Source: Cristatella mucedo
Lineage: Eukaryota; Bryozoa; Phylactolaemata; Cristatellidae
Length of the DNA stretch: 64,000 bases
NCBI GenBank assembly: GCA_009760855.2
Contig: WPIO01000017.1
Span: 124,001-188,000, forward strand
Direction: 5' to 3'
The position numbers were made by a program, and so were the translations under genes. This document shows positions 23,077 through 34,290 of the stretch, in pieces. The notes beneath the pieces are model-generated. The model saw only the letters and a list, made by a program, of their open reading frames with translations. It had not been told where the DNA came from and searched no databases. The first letter of the stretch is position 1, and each line of letters opens with the position of its first letter.

Positions 23077-23580
23077 CTACTGAGCCACTCTTTGAGACCC
23101 GATCTTCGGTCTTTTTCCGTTGGTCAGAGTGCAGGCTGCTTGGTGACGAAATGGCGACAGATGGGTGAGGAAAGTGGCAGAAGCGGCATGGCCGGGGCGG
23201 ACCATCGTCCGACTGCTGCCGATAACCTCGGCCCGGCCGCCGCTGGAGGAAGTGTGGTAATTCCTATGTCGCGTGATGTGCGAAGCGTGATTCTCGGAAA
23301 CAACTGCGGTCGTCGCCTCAGGACCGGTGTGAGGGGGCAGGGAGCCCACTCCTCCAGCGGCCGGTGCACTGCCACTTCCAGCCGGTGCAACCACTTGGTT
23401 CGGTGCAACAGATTGACCTGGCTCATTATATGCTGTGTGGGGCAAGGAGACAGCAGTGGCTGGCTTAAACTCAGTGGCAGCCACTGCAAACGTTGGATAG
23501 AAAATCAACACTTGGCGTGACGCTAGGCCACGGCCCTCCAAGTGCAAAACAGAAGTAGAGCATGTCGCACACTCAGACAA
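23077..23580 (-). CDS. Uncharacterised 167-codon open frame within a dispersed repeat
   Basis: This minus-strand frame begins MSECATCSTSV and is rich in Ala, Gly, Pro, Ser and Thr. Its first part (LEGRGLASRQVLIFYPTF and onward) is conserved in frame at positions 1-100 on the minus strand, with conservative changes. CpG content is high. I do not recognise the protein. It could be a gag-like or accessory ORF of a retroelement, or an exon of a host gene copied with it. No zinc knuckle or reverse transcriptase motif is visible. Confidence 0.3.
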   Translation of the reverse strand: MSECATCSTSVLHLEGRGLASRQVLIFYPTFAVAATEFKPATAVSLPHTAYNEPGQSVAPNQVVAPAGSGSAPAAGGVGSLPPHTGPEATTAVVSENHASHITRHRNYHTSSSGGRAEVIGSSRTMVRPGHAASATFLTHLSPFRHQAACTLTNGKRPKIGSQRVAQ

Positions 23581-24050
23581 AGATCATCCAATCGGCAGCG
23601 CTCACTGGTCTGTACAGTTTGCGATCAAAGAGGCACGAGAAGAAGATTTGGAAAGAACGAACACGAAGTCTTGCCGTTACCATGGAGATAGAGTGGGAAG
23701 AGGGACAAAAAAGAAACAAGTGGGAGGGATTACTAAAGAGGACTGTAGCAGAGAAATGGAATAGACACGACAGATGCCGAGAGTGACAGGCGGGCAGAGT
23801 GCGAGAGAAGCGGAAACTGACACTTACTTAGCTGTGGTTAAGAAATTCAAGAATCAGACTGAAAATTGAAGGGTAAGTAAGTACGTGAATAATTCAGAAC
23901 AGCAACCTCGGACAACAGAAGCTTAGTAATGATGAGTATCAATTCTCTAGTGTGATTTGTAAAGCGCTTAGTTAGAGATATAGTTCTCTGTGCGAAGTAA
24001 AAGCTACACAATGCTGTTTTTACCACCAATATTATTATTCTAATAATTAA
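23460..24050. repeat. Dispersed repeat, copy 2 of the 1-606 unit
   Basis: It matches 1-606 across its length, including the AACAGCAAC, CAACAGAAGCTTAGTAATGA and TGAGTAT blocks. It ends in an L2-like tail (TTGTAAAGCGCTTAGTTAGA) at about 23,955-24,050. The unit extends further left here (to about 23,040) than the other copy can show. Confidence 0.75.
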
Positions 24051-24109
24051 ATGAGGCAATTCTGCACTATGTAATATATCTCCGTCTGTAACTCCACAAA
24101 GTCTTAAAG

Positions 24110-25324
24110 ACACTAGTATGATGGCTACATCGATCAGGCGATGGTCTATACGAAACCAATCGTGACACTGGTAGTCCGGCCAGAACTGAAGCAATACATG
24201 GATACATAACATACACATAGCATTGTAGCCTAGTTCCAGGGGTCAAAGACTAGTTCCCGCCAAATCCCGCTATACTCCGGCCACGCTGCCGCTCGCCATG
24301 CCACTGAGCCAGGGTAAGACGAGCGGCCGTCAGGTTAAGCCTCTTTATAATAACGCATGCACCAACAACAACAGGGGAACTAAACAAGTCTACAGGGATG
24401 GTCATAAACAAATTACACTATAGGGGCGCAAGACGACGCAGCAACCGCGAACAAACTTGTTAGTTGGTCATTCGGCTTCCACCGTCGTCGGCCTCCGTCC
24501 CACAAGTACAAGCATACGCCGTACAAGACCCGGCTTACTGAATATTCTGAGATTGACGGGGCAGACGTCCGCAAAAGTCGAGAGCTTCCGCCGAAAGACG
24601 CCAACACACCCCCTGGGGGGTCACGAACACGCTATACGGGGAACGTGGAATTCACAAGTCTCAACAACTAGCGAGCTATCCACCTCCGCTCGGGCCTTGG
24701 GTACTCGTCGCCTTGCGTGCGTGGCTGCATCGCCGGAGCACGCCTGCAACCATCCAGGTGCCGATAACTCGGCGAGACCGGGAGCCTCCAACGCCACGCC
24801 TTACTCGGCCAACGTCTCCTGCCCAAGAGCCCCGGTGACCTCTCGTCACCACACATTCGGCCATGGCGTAGGTCCGACCCCGGCCTAGCCGGTGACTCTC
24901 ATTACAGCCGTCCGGTCACAGCCAACCGCCTGGTACAGCATAACAGCATAGTACCTAGATCGTCCTAATCGATCATGCTGCAGTAGCAGAGGCAATAAAT
25001 ACATGTACAACACATAGCTGCCTACCTGTCAGATTAAGTCTAGAAAGTACAAGCAGGCGAGGGGTACACAAGCAAAGCCAGGATGTGCCTTGTGAATACA
25101 GATGACTGGAACGCAACGTATTGACCTAGCTGCCAGTTCGGGTGCCAGCCATGAAGGCACAAGCGCTCTAGCAGCCTCTAGCTCGCCGTGGCTCAATCTA
25201 CCCAGAAATCCCAGCGGTACTGCATCACTTCGATAGCTGTAGGTGTGGGCATGTGCGTCATTTGCCGTTCCACAAACCAGGTATTCGATTGATCTTCCAA
25301 TGCAACCAAGTATACTATCGGTAT
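24110..25324 (-). pseudogene. Copy D: decayed Shisa-like gene, two pseudo-exons
   Basis: The first pseudo-exon (25,324-25,197) aligns with the Cys exons of A and B. The acceptor is kept (TTTGTAG|ATAC). YLVC stands for YFIC and T-Y for the T-Y before CC, then a frameshift leads to QYRWDFW in place of QYCCDFW. Most cysteines are gone and the donor GTGAGT has become TTGAGC. The second (about 24,190-24,110) aligns with the membrane exon: ATTGCTTCAG|TTCTGGCC, then SGRTTSVTIGFV and a stop. Order and strand agree with A and B. The CpG-rich stretch between them (24.4-24.9 kb) was probably inserted or has simply drifted. Confidence 0.65.
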
Positions 25325-25417
25325 CTACAAAGGAGTCTGCGGATGTGTGCGGGTCTTTGATTGCTGGAAAACTGCTAGCATCAGCGTCCACAAACCATTC
25401 GATCCTGCTTCCTTTGC

Positions 25418-25495
25418 AGCGAATGTAAAGTGCCCAGAAAGAGATTGAGCTCTCGGAGGGCGCTGTAAAAAATGTATTAATATTATTATTACTTG
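25418..25495 (+). repeat. L2-type 3' tail
   Basis: TTTGCAGCGAATGTAAAGTG, CCCAGAAAGAGATTGAGCTC, GGAGGGCGCTGT and ATTAATATTATTATT. Confidence 0.8.
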
Positions 25496-25799
25496 CATGT
25501 ACCGGCGTGGCATGTGCGACTCGTTAGCTGCACTTCGAAGCATTGGCAGCACAAACGTGTATACTAGCATTGGTTACGTGTGCAATTTTTGTGACGTCAG
25601 ACTTCGATTCCTGAGGCACTGCACTGCGTTCGTAACAAAATTGAGCGTGAATTTCTGAAGCACTCTTAAAGAAAAATGGCTGCTCGGTTATGGTTGGCCT
25701 GATGACCACTAAGTCAAAGATAAACAAAGATTCACAGTAGTGATAAGGTGAGGACGTATTGGGCGGCTCGGCATGGGGGTGATACCCTATACAAGACAA

Positions 25800-26275
25800 T
25801 GTGATACCCTATACAAAACATCATGTCTGTCTGTCTGTCTGGGTCGAATCATAAGGACGCAGTCTTAGTATATTTGGATATTTTAATTCCACCGGAGAAC
25901 GACTGCAAATTCATCAACCTGTATTAAAGACCTCAGTTTCCTAAGAGGCCTTCAAAGAGTGCTCAGGTAGCAGGGCCACTTGAAAAAGACACTGAGTGAG
26001 TACGCAGCACAACACTGACGTTTTCTCAGCATGGACTTTCGTAGATTTTCATTCTCATTCATAGCATTTTCTCAGCATAGCTGCGAAACAAAAAAGAAGC
26101 TTAAACACGACAGCATTGGTTACACCAAAACATAGTTTATGTTACCCTCGTTGTTTGTGCTAATTTGTATCTATAAGACATATAAATAAATATGGTTAGC
26201 AAATTTAAGTCCCATAGAATAGGGATCAAAACTCCCCACCCCTTCAGCTATTCCACCACTATGGATATAGGAAAT
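25800..26275. other. Unassigned stretch
   Basis: A short duplication (GATACCCTATACAA twice, around 25,781 and 25,802) and a TGTC run (TGTCTGTCTGTCTG at about 25,825) are present. No gene was recognised. Confidence 0.45.
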
Positions 26276-26278
26276 ACT

Positions 26279-27590
26279 ACTAATAATAATGATGATCATG
26301 CACTTGATAAAGCGCCCTCAGAGAACTTAATCTCTTTCTAGGCGTCTTGCATTTGCTGAAAAGGAAACCGCGATTGAATGGTGAGTAATATGATGCTTGA
26401 TAAACAAACAAAATGAATAACATGGTTAGGGGTGACATGCACAGGGTCAGCATGCAAATGTGGTTAGTGGCAGCATGCACAATGTCAGCACGCATAAGCA
26501 CGTGAAGGACGAATCCCTGGGACCCACTAAATACTGTCCTAAATAGGTGTGTTTTTAAATTCTTTTTAAATGTGGTCAGGTCATGGGATGTTCTGACGCA
26601 GGTCGGGAGGGAGTTCTAGACTTTGGGAGCATATGAGCTGAATGCACGGTCTCCAAAGGATTTAAGGTTTGTACGAGGTATTTCCAGACTGTCGGATTCC
26701 GAAAAGCGGGTGGTACGATGCTTGGCCTGATGGGGGAGTAAATCTGAGAGGTAAGCTGGAGCCAAAGAATGAAGGGACCTAAAAGTGAGCGACAAAATCT
26801 TGAAGTCAATCCGTTGCTTGACTGGTAGCCAGTGCAGGTCGGCGAGAAGTGGAGTAATGGGGCAACTGAGACGCCCATGACAGAAAAACCTAGCTGCAGA
26901 GTTTTGCACCGGCTGCAATCGCCTGATCGCACATGCTGGTAGGCCAGCAAGCGGTGAGTTACAGAAGTCGAGACGGGATGTCACGAATGCATGGACCAAC
27001 TTGGACGTGGTATCCTTATCTAAACAAGCCCGAATTTTAGCAATGTTATGAAGCTGAAAATAGGCAGATTTGACTGTGGAACTGGTATGGTCGGCTAACG
27101 AGAGGTCGCTTTGGATTATGACACCTAGATTTCGAGCTGATTCAACTGGAGATATGCTGGCAGAGCCAATTTTGAGCGTCAGCCTTTCCAATGTGTGAAT
27201 TACACTGGGTTTGCCCATAACTAGTAAGTTAGTTTTATTATCGTTTAGTTTTAGAAAATTTGCTGCCATCCATGTGCAGATGTCATCAATACATGCAGCA
27301 AGTAAGTTGAGAGAATTTGAGGTGCTCGAAGGTTGGGAGGGATCAAAGCAAAGGTACATCTGAGTGTCATCCGCATAGAAGTGAAAGCCTAGATTATGCT
27401 TGGAAATTACATCAGCAAGAGGGAGAGTATAAACCGTGAAAAGAACCGGACCTAGCACGGAGCCCTGAGGTACCCCATATTTCAGAGGTACCTCAGATGA
27501 TCTTTGTCCATTCACGTCAATACTCTGGAGTCTCCCACTGAGATAGGACCTAAACCACTGCAGAGTGGTGCCAGTGATGCCAGTGGACTA
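26279..27590 (-). mobile_element. L2-type LINE, 1.3-kb 5'-truncated copy with reverse transcriptase
   Basis: This is the longest L2 copy. The frame is open on the minus strand from the 5' truncation at about 27,588 to about 26,616. It carries the reverse transcriptase motifs GVPQGSVLGP and FYADDTQMYL (the YADD catalytic pair), then ARNLGVIIQSDLS, FCNSPLAGLP, and the C-terminal LLADLHWLPVKQRIDFKILS. A 3' UTR and the hairpin tail with TTATTATTA follow to 26,279. It works by target-primed reverse transcription in the family. The palm motif A half and the N-terminal endonuclease are missing, so it is inactive, but the unbroken frame suggests a fairly recent insertion. Confidence 0.9.
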
Positions 27591-27599
27591 TATTAATGA

Positions 27600-29260
27600 A
27601 GAAAGCAACTAACGAAGAAATTAACTAATGAAGAAGCAAAATCTTTGTCAGCGTAAACTTGTAAGAATCGATAGCTGCATAGTTTGGCTTTTAACTGGGT
27701 AGTCAAGAGATATCTGGGTTTCAGTCGGCAGATTGCTCACCATGTTTTCAGGACGAGCGCTATCAAGCAACAGACGTTCAATAAAAACGAATTGTGCGTC
27801 GGTCAACGAATCCCGAGCACACCGAAATCTAATTCGCAGTAAGAGCGACTGAAACTCATGACAAAACGTGACAAGACGTGGCTCAGAGAAAGATTGTGGG
27901 CAAACCAAAATGGCGCTGTTAATAAGTCTTTTGGGTAGAGCAATCTTCGAATGCATAGCTGTCAGCTCTCGACCTACTTATCTGTGCTGAAATCGCATCA
28001 ATGGATATTGCAAAGCGAGAAAACACGCCTTGTAAGGAGATCCTACCAAGCAGCGCTATCTGCAGAGAATTTATGGCCATCGGAAACTTGGAACGACCGC
28101 GACGATTGGTCAGCGCACGTGCAGCAAATTATACATCGAGGCAAAGGCCAAGTGAAGCACATCTGCATGCACCAAGAAGTTGTTCGGAAGGCTGAGAGCG
28201 CTACACTACCAGGAGGAGCCTCGGACAGGAAGATCAGCCTGACTTTTAACGTTTTCACGTGCGATTTGATCAGGATTCTACACGCAATCGGCCCAAGATG
28301 CGATGCGTGGCCCCCAATTGAAAGGTCAATGCAGAAAGCTTTTGCAGTAAATTGTCTATTATGCCGTCAATCCGACGACGTAGCCGTAAATTTCTACACG
28401 GTGCCACTTCCTTAGTGGCAGTTTAATGCCAGCACTTCTAACTTATAAGTAGAGGTATAATAAAGAATACAGTCCACACTATTCTCATGTCCACAAACCA
28501 CCTTTCGCCTAAAATAGGTGCTTGTCTAAAAGAAATAAGTTCATGTCTTTGAAAAGGGGAATGAAGAGGCGCGTGCAAAATTTGACGATTTTATTATAAG
28601 ATCAAGTGCTGGTCGCAAAATTTACGTATTGCTAACTCTCAATTCAATTCGTGGTTTGCCTATCGCTATAGTGAATTACACCTTCAGACTTGGTATAATA
28701 TAATAACGCCATACAGTTTCTAGTTGCGTATAGTTCTCTCACGGTTGCATGCTAGATCAAAAGCTGAAACAAATAGAGAAAGGAATGGCCTTGAAGCTAG
28801 TGATAAATAATGAACTGCCATTGGCAAGAAACGCTAGCACACGCGGACTCTGTAGCCAGTGCCGGAGCACAAAACGAAATACTAGCTGATAAATTTTCCT
28901 AGCCGGAGCCATGAAATGACACTTTAGCAGTAATCAAAAGAGCTAACCTGACTCGGATACGTTTCCTTCGTACTTTTTCCGCTGTTGCGAGGAAATGTTT
29001 CGCCGGGGAGCTTTCATTATCCAATCTTGCTTGCTCTATTGTTTGCCGTTAGCGGCGACTGAGAGCTTATTCTATTTCGGCTAGTAAGCCGTTACTTTTG
29101 GGAATAATCTCCCTTCTTGGCTGAGTACCACGGGTGTAGGCGCCAACGGTCACCGACCGAGCAGCTTCCCTTCTGTAGGCTTCCCGCGCTTCGTAATCCA
29201 GGACGAAGAGATTCTCTCACCCAGGCTTTCGCCACTCTGCAACGAAATGAGCTTCCGACG
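27600..29260. other. Unassigned stretch with a 154-codon plus-strand frame
   Basis: A plus-strand frame at 27,951-28,415 starts MHSCQLSTYLSVLKS and ends VAVNFYTVPLP. It is among the longest frames here outside repeats and L2s. I see no domain, signal peptide or splice context that supports it, and a minus-strand frame overlaps part of it. It may be chance. Confidence 0.25.
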
Positions 29261-29267
29261 CCGAAAG

Positions 29268-29340
29268 AAAGCGCCTAGAAAGAGACTGAGTTCTCTGAGG
29301 GCGCTTTATCAAGTGCATTATTATTATTATTATTATTGCC
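29268..29340 (+). repeat. L2-type 3' tail
   Basis: GAAAGCGCCTAGAAAGAGAC, TGAGTTCTCTGAGGGCGCTT, TATCAAGTGCATTATTATT. It is a near-consensus copy. Confidence 0.85.
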
Positions 29341-29344
29341 ATCA

Positions 29345-29790
29345 GCCTGGGAGAACTGGGTGGACCTACGAGAGCTCAGACTCGGCCTCAGCAGACGCAG
29401 GCTCTCGAGCGGGCGGCGGAGGGGGCAGACAACGACATTCGGCAGACGACTCGGCGAAGTCCAACCAAAGTCTATGCACTGGCGGCATCTGTGCGGACAT
29501 CCATCTACCGCAAGCTGCTACCAGCTGGTCGGGAGGGTCCCCCGAACGAACAATGGCTACACGATAATGCAAGCACGCTGCACGCATCATGGAAGATAAG
29601 GAGCTGCCGAAGGAGTAGGAGAGAAGAGGATCCTTCGACCGGCAGCCGCCTAGAGTGTGCAGACTGGGCGTGGCCGGCGTGGTTTGCAGAATCGAGTCCT
29701 CTTCGTCGGAGCCAGCAGGCTTGCTGCTCGGTCGTGCTACCCAGCCCGACGGCAGGTCTTGCAGAGGGCTCACACTTTCGGCGTCTTTTC
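29345..29790. other. CpG-rich stretch open on both strands
   Basis: The plus strand is Ser/Gly-rich (TYESSDSASADAGSRAGGGG). The minus strand is open for 135 codons and includes KPAGSDEEDSILQTTPATP. One of them may be exonic, but there is no decisive splice signal. It directly precedes a good plus-strand splice acceptor at 29,791-29,792, so it could be a 5' exon or an intron of that unit. Confidence 0.25.
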
Positions 29791-29792
29791 AG

Positions 29793-29930
29793 CTAGCTAA
29801 AATGCTCGCCTCAAATCAATCGAAGAAGAACCCTCTTGCGGTGCTGAGAGAAGAAGCTCTTGAGATTGAGGGATTAGATACTTTGCAGCAGAGTGAAAGG
29901 ATGAGACATTTAAGGAAATTTGGTTTGTAA
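29793..29930 (+). CDS. Small ORF or exon of 42 codons
   Basis: A strong acceptor (GGCGTCTTTTCAG|CTAGCTAAAATG) is followed by ATG at 29,802 and a 42-residue frame ending in TAA at 29,930. It starts MLASNQSKKNPLAVLREEAL and ends ERMRHLRKFGL. The peptide is charged and predicted helical, with regular Leu spacing, no signal peptide and no low complexity. It looks more like real protein than the neighbouring frames. It could be a complete micropeptide whose 5' UTR is split by an intron, or an exon that continues by a weak donor (GGTTT|GTAAAC). I do not recognise it. Confidence 0.4.
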   Translation, partial: LAKMLASNQSKKNPLAVLREEALEIEGLDTLQQSERMRHLRKFGL

Positions 29931-30556
29931 ACCATTTGCCTACCTTAATCGGCTGGCGCAACCGTGCGAAGCGAACCGTGCTGTGTAAGCTTGTAAGTAT
30001 TCCATATAGAATAGCCTGTGCAGCAAGGTCGGTCCCTAGTATGGAGATCGCGAAATTATAGGTCTTTTCGATCGATGGGAGTTGGCAGCGATAGTAGTCT
30101 GACTACACTGCAAAGAACTTCCTTACTCGCTCAGTTCGAGTTCATGCTTAGCGGCATCCAACCCGACCAAGCCTTGTGCAGGCCATAGATATTACCCCAT
30201 CGTAGAAAAATCTGGCTCATCGGCGTCGAAGGACACTGAGAACATACGGTGACTTCTTTGGCGGCTGGCTTCCAGCCGAGTTTCCGGGATTTCAGCAATT
30301 TAAATTTACTGAGCATTTTAAATCGGCACAAATCTAAGTCACGAGCTCATCCTCACGACAGCAAAACTAGTCAGGCGTCACGGCCAGAGCGATGAAGAAA
30401 CTGTCGAATGAAAATTACGTCAATCTCAGCTGCCTCACTCCGGTCGAAAAGCTCGTGGGCTTCTCCCTGAATTCATCAATTTGCCACGCCCCTCTGTGAC
30501 GGGTCTTGGTTTGCTAGTCATGTATAGGTACTGTTTAGGTCGGCGCCGCCGAAGCC

Positions 30557-30632
30557 ATGGCCACACCATCGCAATGGGGCCCTTCAAGGCTGGCCGCCCT
30601 CATCCTGCTTTGTGCTGCGACGCTATCCATTG
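30557..30632 (+). CDS. Copy C: orphan signal-peptide exon of the Shisa-like family
   Basis: ATG at 30,557 in a good start context (GAAGCCATGG) encodes MATPSQWGPSRLAALILLCA then ATLSI. It ends at donor ATTG|GTAAGT. Length (76 bp) and phase (1) equal those of exon 1 of copy B, and RLAALILLCAAT aligns with QLAALVLCCTAT. It is thus a paralogous first exon in inverted orientation. I found no matching cassette, cysteine or membrane exon on the plus strand to its right within the window. The gene may have very long introns, continue outside the window, or be a partial duplicate. Confidence 0.6.
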
Positions 30633-30639
30633 GTAAGTT

Positions 30640-32420
30640 GACCTCGCTGGGCTAAGAGTGCCTCCCCCCATCACAGCCATCTCTACTCGTTTCCCAGCTG
30701 CTGCTGCAGTATTCTGAGAGGTGTCGTCCATTATAGCCGTTGCCCTCAGCCACTTCCCACCTCCGCATGATCGAGAGTAACACAAGCATTGGGAATTAGG
30801 AAAAGGATTCCTGGTAGAAAGTAAGCCTATTGGTGCACTATTGAATTTCGCTAACAGTTGAATTGTTACTAAATAAAATTGACGATACTAGCTAGTGGTT
30901 CTCCCGTGCTTGATATATGCACGTGAGACAAAAAGCTTAAATGGACCCTTGTAATGCCGCAAGTACCCACACTTAATTGAGGTGCATTACTAAGCCAAGT
31001 TGATAATCTAGAGTGATAAACTATAGTTTTGCTCATAAGTTTCAGAATTAGATTAGCTAATGCTTAAAATGAGAAGTACCAAATCAAGTCAAACAGATCA
31101 GGCAGAATTATTTATGTTAAGTGTATCGTTCTTTTCAAGGTGAGGGCGTTCCAGCACGATCATACTCTGCATCATTGAATGTTCGTTTCTGTCAGTTATT
31201 GCCTAGTTAGCGATGTACTGATTTGTTGATATCGTGAAACTTTGCCTAACCATTACCAACCCCTTGCACACAAGCTACTTGTTAGTTATCGTGCCTGGTC
31301 CCAGAGTGATGCTTACAGTTGGTATTATTAGCTTGTATTATTATTGGGAAACTTGATCACTGGGCTTGAATTGCCAAATAGTTCACCGAATAAATAGCAT
31401 CACAATGCAGTATAAAACACTTCCTAGACCTTTGGTATAAATTTCCACGCTAGTCGCTATTTCACCCACTGTACCTACCATGCATTGAAATCTTCACGAA
31501 TAAGTTGTGCCAATGTGTACGCTTTCTTGCGAAATATTACCAATAGTCAACTCAAGCAAACTGTAGCCACTAAGTCTGCAGTTGTCTGTAGGCTTAATGA
31601 ACATGCTTAGGATATACTGAAGTTGCAATATCAAATTCGGGCACGAGAGCAATAAACTAGCCCCATGTATGCCGTCTTTGATCAATTGTTCGTTCGATCT
31701 GCGTATTTGTTCTTCCACCACACCATTCCAGTTGGAAGTACGTGGGCATTCATTCATTCAGTTGGGTGAGCGAGCTAGATCAAGCTGCGGCTGATGAAAT
31801 ATGTCTGGTGAAATATCTCTGGGATCAGTAAAACCTATAACAAAAGCTCCCCTGCAAGTGCAAAGGAGTTCGCGTGATCTAAAAGGTTACTCCACTGAAA
31901 TGTGCAGAGATTAAAAGCCACCCATGTCCCTTCAAGCTACTTTCTACCTAAGCCTACTTTCTCTGAGCATATTTTCTAGTTTCAAAATTTCTTTGAGCAT
32001 ATTTTCTATTTATACCTATTTCTCTAAGTGTATCCTCTAGATACATCTGTGATCTCCGTAAGCACACCCTCTATCAATGCCCATCGTATCCAAACGTATC
32101 CTGCAGTTCGCTAAATGTGTTCTCTTTATGATCGCTAATACTAATTATTGGGGACCTGTAAGTAGGGATTCTAAAAAAACAGTCATTTTTAAAAGCGGCT
32201 TTTCACTGTTTCCAGTTTTCAAAAATATTTGTTAACATCTTTTTAACAGCTGTTTTTTTATTTTTTTTAGTAATTCTACAGGCAATAGCTTATTTTTGTG
32301 CTAACCGCCATTTTAAAATATATTCCTTGTAATAAGTTCTAAAAAAAACGTTTTTACTTCTTATAATAATATTTCAAGAACACAAGTGCATCAAGCGAAA
32401 TGCTTTTCGTAATGCTTTAT
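30640..32420. other. Unassigned stretch downstream of exon C
   Basis: No splice-bounded coding segment was recognised on either strand. If copy C is a gene, this would be its first intron. Confidence 0.4.
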
Positions 32421-32426
32421 GTGCAG

Positions 32427-32503
32427 CAACTATAAAGTGCCTAGAGAGAGAGATTCAGTTCACTGAGGGTGCTATTAAAATGTATTAATATTATTATTAT
32501 TGC
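32427..32503 (+). repeat. L2-type 3' tail
   Basis: GCAACTATAAAGTGCCTAGA, then a GAGATTCAGTTCACTGAGGG core and ATTAATATTATTATTATT. Confidence 0.75.
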
Positions 32504-32639
32504 CTAGGAGACGCAATCTTAATTTTGTACAGAAATGTGTACAGACCGAAAAGCTATTTAGACGTTAATTAATATTGGTCTAATGGATAGAATTGCGTTG
32601 TACAATTCCTGGATATTTTCAGTGCGCTGACCAGAGTTC

Positions 32640-34290
32640 CCAGAGAGCGTGAACTCGGACTTGAATCACTCGCAACTGTCTTTCCCTTCGACTACAAATG
32701 ATGGTCCATCTTTTTGAAGCAACAAAATCAATTCATCTTGAAGGGACAAATCACATTTTCAGCGTCATTTGACAACTGTTCGACGACAACTTCTATATCT
32801 TAAACTTCAAAAAGACGAGACGCTCGATTTCCTGCGAAATTAGTAATAGTTTTTGACGGGGCGACAGTTGGATCTCTGAGACTGAGCAAGTGGTTCATGA
32901 TCCTCGTTCAGTCGCTCTTCAAAGCGACACTTCAAATTTTGCATGAGCTTGGTACTAATATCATGATTCAGGTTAGAGAGCTTGTTGACCATGAATTCTA
33001 AAATTGTGTCAGCACTCATTAACGTCGCGTATTCCGACTTTGAATCTCAACGGCAAGTTTCACAGGTTTCATTGCCTTCAGAAGAGTTTTGAGAGCGTCA
33101 ACATCCAATTTCTCAATCCTTTTCATGCCTTGAATTTGGTTAGTGTCTCTCAGATGGCAACTTCTGGCTTTACTAATGCTCTAAGTTGTTGGGATAGAGT
33201 TCAAGTACGTCTTTAAGTCAAGATGCAGTTCAATCTCGCATCTGACCTCAGCCGTTATCTTGGGTTGAAAGACATTATTTCGTTCAATTGGTTATTGATT
33301 AATTTGACAAGCTTGCATGAGTTCCTTAGCAGATCAGAGATTATAGTAATCAAAGTCTCCCAAGTCTATTATCACTGATCACATCCAAGTTCGTACCTGC
33401 TTCAAAGTATTCCATTTCGTATATATAGTCACTATCCGAGTTTAATTCGTCTAGCTCGGTACTCTTCTAGAACATACTCCGATGTGCAGACCAGGGTTTA
33501 AGCAGATGTTCGATGACGTAGATGTGGCTAATGCGTTTCTTATTTACTGCAGCGCCATCCTGATTAGATCCTACAAAATCCCACTCTATTGTTATTCCAA
33601 AAACGCTCAAATGTTATTTCGTTAATTCGACCATATCTAGGGTAGTGCACGAACCAAATATGCGAACAAGAGCCGTATTTCTTGCTGTTTTATCGCCGCT
33701 ATCATGAATGTTGACTCCGAAGAATTGACGTCGTCTCACTGTTGTGTATTCATTCACAGTCATGCTAAACTTTACTCCACTCTCAATATTTTCTTGATAT
33801 CGGCATTTTTTGTTTCTCTTTTCGTCGTAATCATCATACGCCAGCTTCATCACATCGCTTTCGTTCGCTGGAATTTTGAATCCTTTCCGTGAAATATATT
33901 GCCGTATACTCTTTTCTAGTGATAGCTCTCATCGATAATCCATCAGTAGCCAGATTAGTAAAAATCTCCTTCAGACTTTTGCGCCCAGGAAATCAGAAAT
34001 CGATTTTTTTCTCTTATTGTTCTCTGGCCCTTCCTTAGATATACATCCTCCAGCAGCTTTATCAAAATCAATTCCATTAATTTTCAGATGATTCTTTAAG
34101 TTTGTCGTGGAGCATTCAGAACATTTGATGATTGTATTTCAATTTCCACATTTTTCTTCTAGCTCTTACGTCATTGGATTCCTTCGTTTCGTGACATATT
34201 CCCAAACTTTTATTCCAAAGACATGGCTGAAAATAACATCAAAGTTTGTTGATGCCACACGATCAATTTATATCTTACTTAACCTTTTCA
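32640..34290 (-). pseudogene. hAT-type transposase remnant with BED-like zinc finger
   Basis: On the minus strand broken frames give, in order, KVWEYVTKRRNP and IIKCSECSTTNLKNHLKIN (a BED finger, C..C with a distal LKNHL). These are followed by a variable linker, then MTVNEYTTVRRRQFFGVNIH and ALVRIFGSCT (33.64-33.75 kb). Further on come EIELHLDLKTYLNS, MKRIEKLDVDALKTLLKAMK then PVKLAVE, and SADTILEFMVNKLSNLNHDI (to about 32.96 kb). The order matches hAT/ZBED transposases, which cut and paste with an RNase H-like fold. Many stops and shifts show it is dead. I could not find terminal inverted repeats or an 8-bp target duplication by eye. Confidence 0.7.

Noticed and set aside
24457-24888. 143-codon plus-strand frame and overlapping Arg-rich minus frames
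   Set aside because: CpG-rich sequence with several competing frames, no motif or splice support; lies within pseudogene D.
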